Assembly: GCA_036897095.1 (NCBI GenBank)
Contig: JAYMSP010002925.1
Location: 1-21,891, forward strand
DNA length: 21,891 bases
Reading direction: 5' to 3'
Source of the DNA: Plantago elongata
Taxonomy: Eukaryota; Streptophyta; Magnoliopsida; Lamiales; Plantaginaceae
Shown one piece after another: positions 19,410-21,891 of this stretch (positions are counted from its first letter, which is position 1; every line of letters starts with the position of its first letter). The translations under genes and the position numbers were made by a program. The notes below the pieces were generated by a model. The model was not told the DNA's origin. It searched no databases and worked only from the letters and a program-made list of their open reading frames with translations.

Positions 19410-20157
19410 CCAGTCATGTACTCTCGAACTGAAAAGGTTTACTTCTCTTCTTCAGTTCCAATCCGTCACAGTGAGTTATAATAGGATGGTGATCAGAGAA
19501 GGTCTTCAGGGCATGGATAACCAAGCTGTCCGGAAACATTTTGCACCACTTTCCATTTCCTAAAGCACGGTTAACCCTTTCATGAATGTTAGCTCAACCA
19601 TCTCTATGGTTATTTCAAGTGAACTTTGGACCGCTAAATCCCAGATCATTAAATCCACACGCATTAATCCAATCATTAAAGAATTTACACCGGCTTACAG
19701 ATGCGACATTACCACCTTTTTTTTCATGTGAGGATCGGATTTCGTCTCCCATCGCAAGCCAAGGAAGATCCATGGTATGCACACGCCTCTCCATACTATT
19801 AAAAATTCGACATTTATCTTCATGCCTAGGTTGAGCATAGACACCGGAAACCACCCAAGTGCTTCGATCTCTTTGGCTTATCAAGGCATGGATAGCTTGA
19901 TCATCTATCTCTAGAATCTCAACATATATTTCCTCCTCGTTCCACAACATCCAAATTCCTCCCCTCATGCCATCCATCGGTGCCACCTCCCAGTTAGTAA
20001 ATCCTAACTTTGGTAGTATAAGATCAACATCGGCTGGAGATACTTTAGTTTCCATCACAAACACAACATGGGGTCTATGATCACACATCAAATCTCTGAA
20101 ATTTGTACTAAAATTTGGGCCTCCTGCCCCTTGACAATTTCAGGTAAGAACTCTCAT
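19410..20157 (-). pseudogene. LINE ORF2 endonuclease domain
   Basis: An exonuclease/endonuclease/phosphatase-type domain. The opening LTWNCQGAGGP has TGA in place of Trp. METKV supplies the conserved Glu. GVYAQP follows, then the GDFNEI block reads GDEI (complement of 19738-19749), an apparent six-base loss of Phe-Asn. GFSGPKFTW and RDGWANIHERV are each interrupted by TGA at Trp. SDHHPI (about 19483-19497) is intact. The domain would nick target DNA; the missing Asn and the stops rule that out here. Confidence 0.88.
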
Positions 20158-20191
20158 TGGTAGACTAAAACAATTAATCGGGTTGGATGAG

Positions 20192-21843
20192 CTAACAATC
20201 TGGGCTCCCCACCATATCGACATCACTTGAATTATTAGGAGTAGTATCTGATCGTACACTTCCTCTACTTCCTCCTGTTCTATCATCATCGGTATATCCA
20301 TCACGTGTATCATAAGCTGCTCTGTTTCTATTAGGACAATCGATCGGTTCTGTCTAGGTTCTCTATTCGGGTCTCGTAGACTACTTCCTCCTCCAATGAT
20401 TCCAGAAATTCCAATGATGGATTGTGGATTACTAGTCCCTGGGGTCCCCAATATAATTCCGCCTCCCATTCCTCGTCGGCCATCTCCGGTATTTTCTACC
20501 TCTACATCAATCAATTCGATGTTTGAAAGTGCCGAGAATGGATTTTCAGAACCGACGGAGTTGGTTTGATTACTGTTCGAAGTCGATCCCGGTTGGAAAG
20601 TATATTTGTTGTTTGGGTTCTGCAAAATCTTCGTAATTGTTCTGAGTTGTGTGTCCTTACCAACTTCTTTCTTTCCCTTCTTATTGAAAAAATTTGGCAG
20701 AACTCTTTTAGATTTAGGATTGGCAAATTCCTTTCCCTGGTTGGCATAGTCATTAGTCTGGGTATCATTCACTTCTTCGACTAACACACCTTTTCCCTTA
20801 TCTTTGAAGTTTCCATTCCTCTTGTTGTTCCCTCGAGCACGAAGATACTCTGAATCTCTATTATTGGCAGTCGGCTTTTTTGCCCATTCGGGTGATGGTT
20901 TCTTCTTACTCTTTACCGTCATCCATTCACCAAAGTCATTGTTTTTCACCTTATCGACAAGCCATTCCATCGATGTGTTATGCAATTCGGTCAACTCTTC
21001 CTCCTTAGACTCATCGACTTTGTCCTCCATAGGCTTCAGTGTTTGTGTTAGACTTTCCTTTGTTTTTGTTTTGTCACAATGCGTGGTTTGGTAACCTGCC
21101 TGACCACACTCATAACAAACTGAGGGCAGATTCTCATATACAACTTGGTAAACAACACCATCAATGCATATGCCGAGCTCCAACGGAACATCCAACCTGA
21201 TTTGTACACAACATCGAGTAAATTTACCCCTCGTAGCATTGAAGGTGCTGCCATCGATTTTAATTGGGTCTCCTACACACATAACTACGGTGTGGATTAT
21301 CGATTCTCTAAAGAACTCGATTGGTAGGTTTAGTACTCGCACCCAAGTAATGGCTGTCTCAACTTTATCATTATCCACTCGGAACTTAGGTTGCCACTTT
21401 TTGATTGACAAAAAGCTGCCGACAAGCTGCCATGGACCTTCCGTCAGGATTTTGTCACGAGTTCTTGCGTCCATGCCTTTAAGGCAGTAGCAGTTGTTGC
21501 CAAGATCAAGGAGTTCGACATCTCCATACATACCCCACATCGTGCTAAATTTATTCAATAGGGTAAGGTAGAACCACGGTTTGCCAAGAACTCGGATAAT
21601 GATGGCCTCCTTCCATTGAGTCTCCATCTGAGTCCTAAATTCTTTGTCCAGAATAACCTATTTAAAGGGGATAGTCTCATTGGCATCAAGATTTTTAATT
21701 CTCTCCCGTTCTTCCCTTGTACGGTTCTTGTCGACAAACACGTCAATCTTCTCCTTACAGACTCGATTAGCATAGGTCGGGACGTCATCCCCTGATTTTC
21801 CCTCTGTTTCCTTGTCATCGTCCCATGAGTTTTCCGGTTCCAT
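20192..21843 (-). pseudogene. LINE ORF1 (DUF4283 plus zinc knuckle), disrupted
   Basis: The RNA-binding, gag-like protein of plant L1 elements. It starts at ATG 21841-21843 (MEPENSW), 13 codons after an upstream in-frame TAA. An in-frame TAG at 21658-21660 splits it. The next part holds DUF4283: WKEAIIIRVLGKPWFYL, GDVELLDL and EGPWQLVGSFLSIKKWQPKF. A CCHC-type knuckle follows, CYECGQAGYQTTHC (complement of 21076-21117), whose His ligand is Tyr. A long Lys/Asn/Ser-rich tail comes next. Near 20340 the coding signal moves to another frame, ending at TAG 20192-20194. The unshifted frame instead runs into ORF2 and stops at 20140. Confidence 0.88.
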
Positions 21844-21891
21844 CCTGGAACCTTCTCTTCGGGTTGTCTTTGTCTTTTCTGGGTTTTAACG

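Larger units (their letters stand above)
16065..20157 (-). pseudogene. LINE ORF2 polyprotein, multiply disrupted
   Basis: About 4.1 kb from ATG 20155-20157 (MRVLT) to TGA 16065-16067. By homology it would encode endonuclease, RT, zinc-finger (zf-RVT) and RNase H in one chain. I see six frame changes, near 19220, 18930, 18480, 17490, 17235 and 16795. Premature stops lie at 20140-20142, 19615-19617, 19594-19596, 19414-19416, 18815-18817, 16383-16385 and 16161-16163. Six of the seven replace expected Trp codons. Between endonuclease and RT, the stretch at about 19195-19280 does not fit the family pattern and may be a small insertion or duplication. No functional protein is expected. Confidence 0.9.
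15980..21891 (-). mobile_element. Plant L1-type LINE (non-LTR retrotransposon), 5' end beyond window
   Basis: Reading leftwards: ORF1 with DUF4283 and zinc knuckle; ORF2 with AP-type endonuclease, reverse transcriptase, zf-RVT and RNase H; a short 3' UTR; and a poly(A) tail (T run 15980-15988). There are no LTRs. This order is that of plant L1 elements, which nick the target with their endonuclease and prime cDNA synthesis there. Both ORFs are broken by stops and at least seven frameshifts, so the copy is dead, though nearly full length. The target duplication cannot be tested because the 5' end is outside the window. Confidence 0.93.

Noticed and set aside
20804..21490. Plus-strand open frames opposite LINE ORF1
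   Set aside because: Antisense shadows of the DUF4283/zinc-knuckle reading frame.

Overview
The window is nuclear DNA of a flowering plant, most probably a eudicot. Coding sequence is split by short GT-AG introns, the DNA between genes is very AT-rich, and half the window is plant-type retrotransposon. One host gene is clearly intact: a group II GH3 gene for an auxin-amido synthetase. I see no bacterial features, CRISPR array, rRNA or functional tRNA.

Layout. Positions 1-1840 are mostly empty: a possible terminal exon of an unrecognised gene (75-200), three back-to-back stem-loops (331-380) and a CGGAT microsatellite. Positions about 1841-3370 form a long inverted-repeat (foldback-like) element. 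Its loop holds a degenerate minisatellite, and a tRNA-derived SINE-like insertion splits that array. AT-rich DNA follows up to the GH3 promoter, which has one canonical auxin response element and a TATA box. GH3 occupies 5100-7363 (+) in four exons, encoding 618 residues.

Positions 7983-14207 are a decayed Ty1/copia LTR retrotransposon on the minus strand, with both LTRs, a primer binding site, a polypurine tract, and gag, protease, integrase, reverse transcriptase and RNase H remnants. It is broken by stops, frameshifts and apparent internal deletions. Positions 14208-15979 have no gene. From 15980 to the right edge lies a plant L1-type LINE, also on the minus strand: ORF1 (DUF4283 plus zinc knuckle) and ORF2 (endonuclease, reverse transcriptase, zf-RVT, RNase H), both pseudogenes. 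Its 5' end is outside the window.

How it fits together. GH3 is a single-gene unit bordered by repeats: a hairpin-forming element about 1.7 kb upstream of its start codon and a retrotransposon LTR about 0.6 kb downstream of its stop. The LTR promoter points antisense towards GH3. The most unusual observations are the foldback/minisatellite/SINE nest, the bias of LINE premature stops to tryptophan codons, and repeated dyad motifs in the copia element. None amounts to a clearly new gene system.
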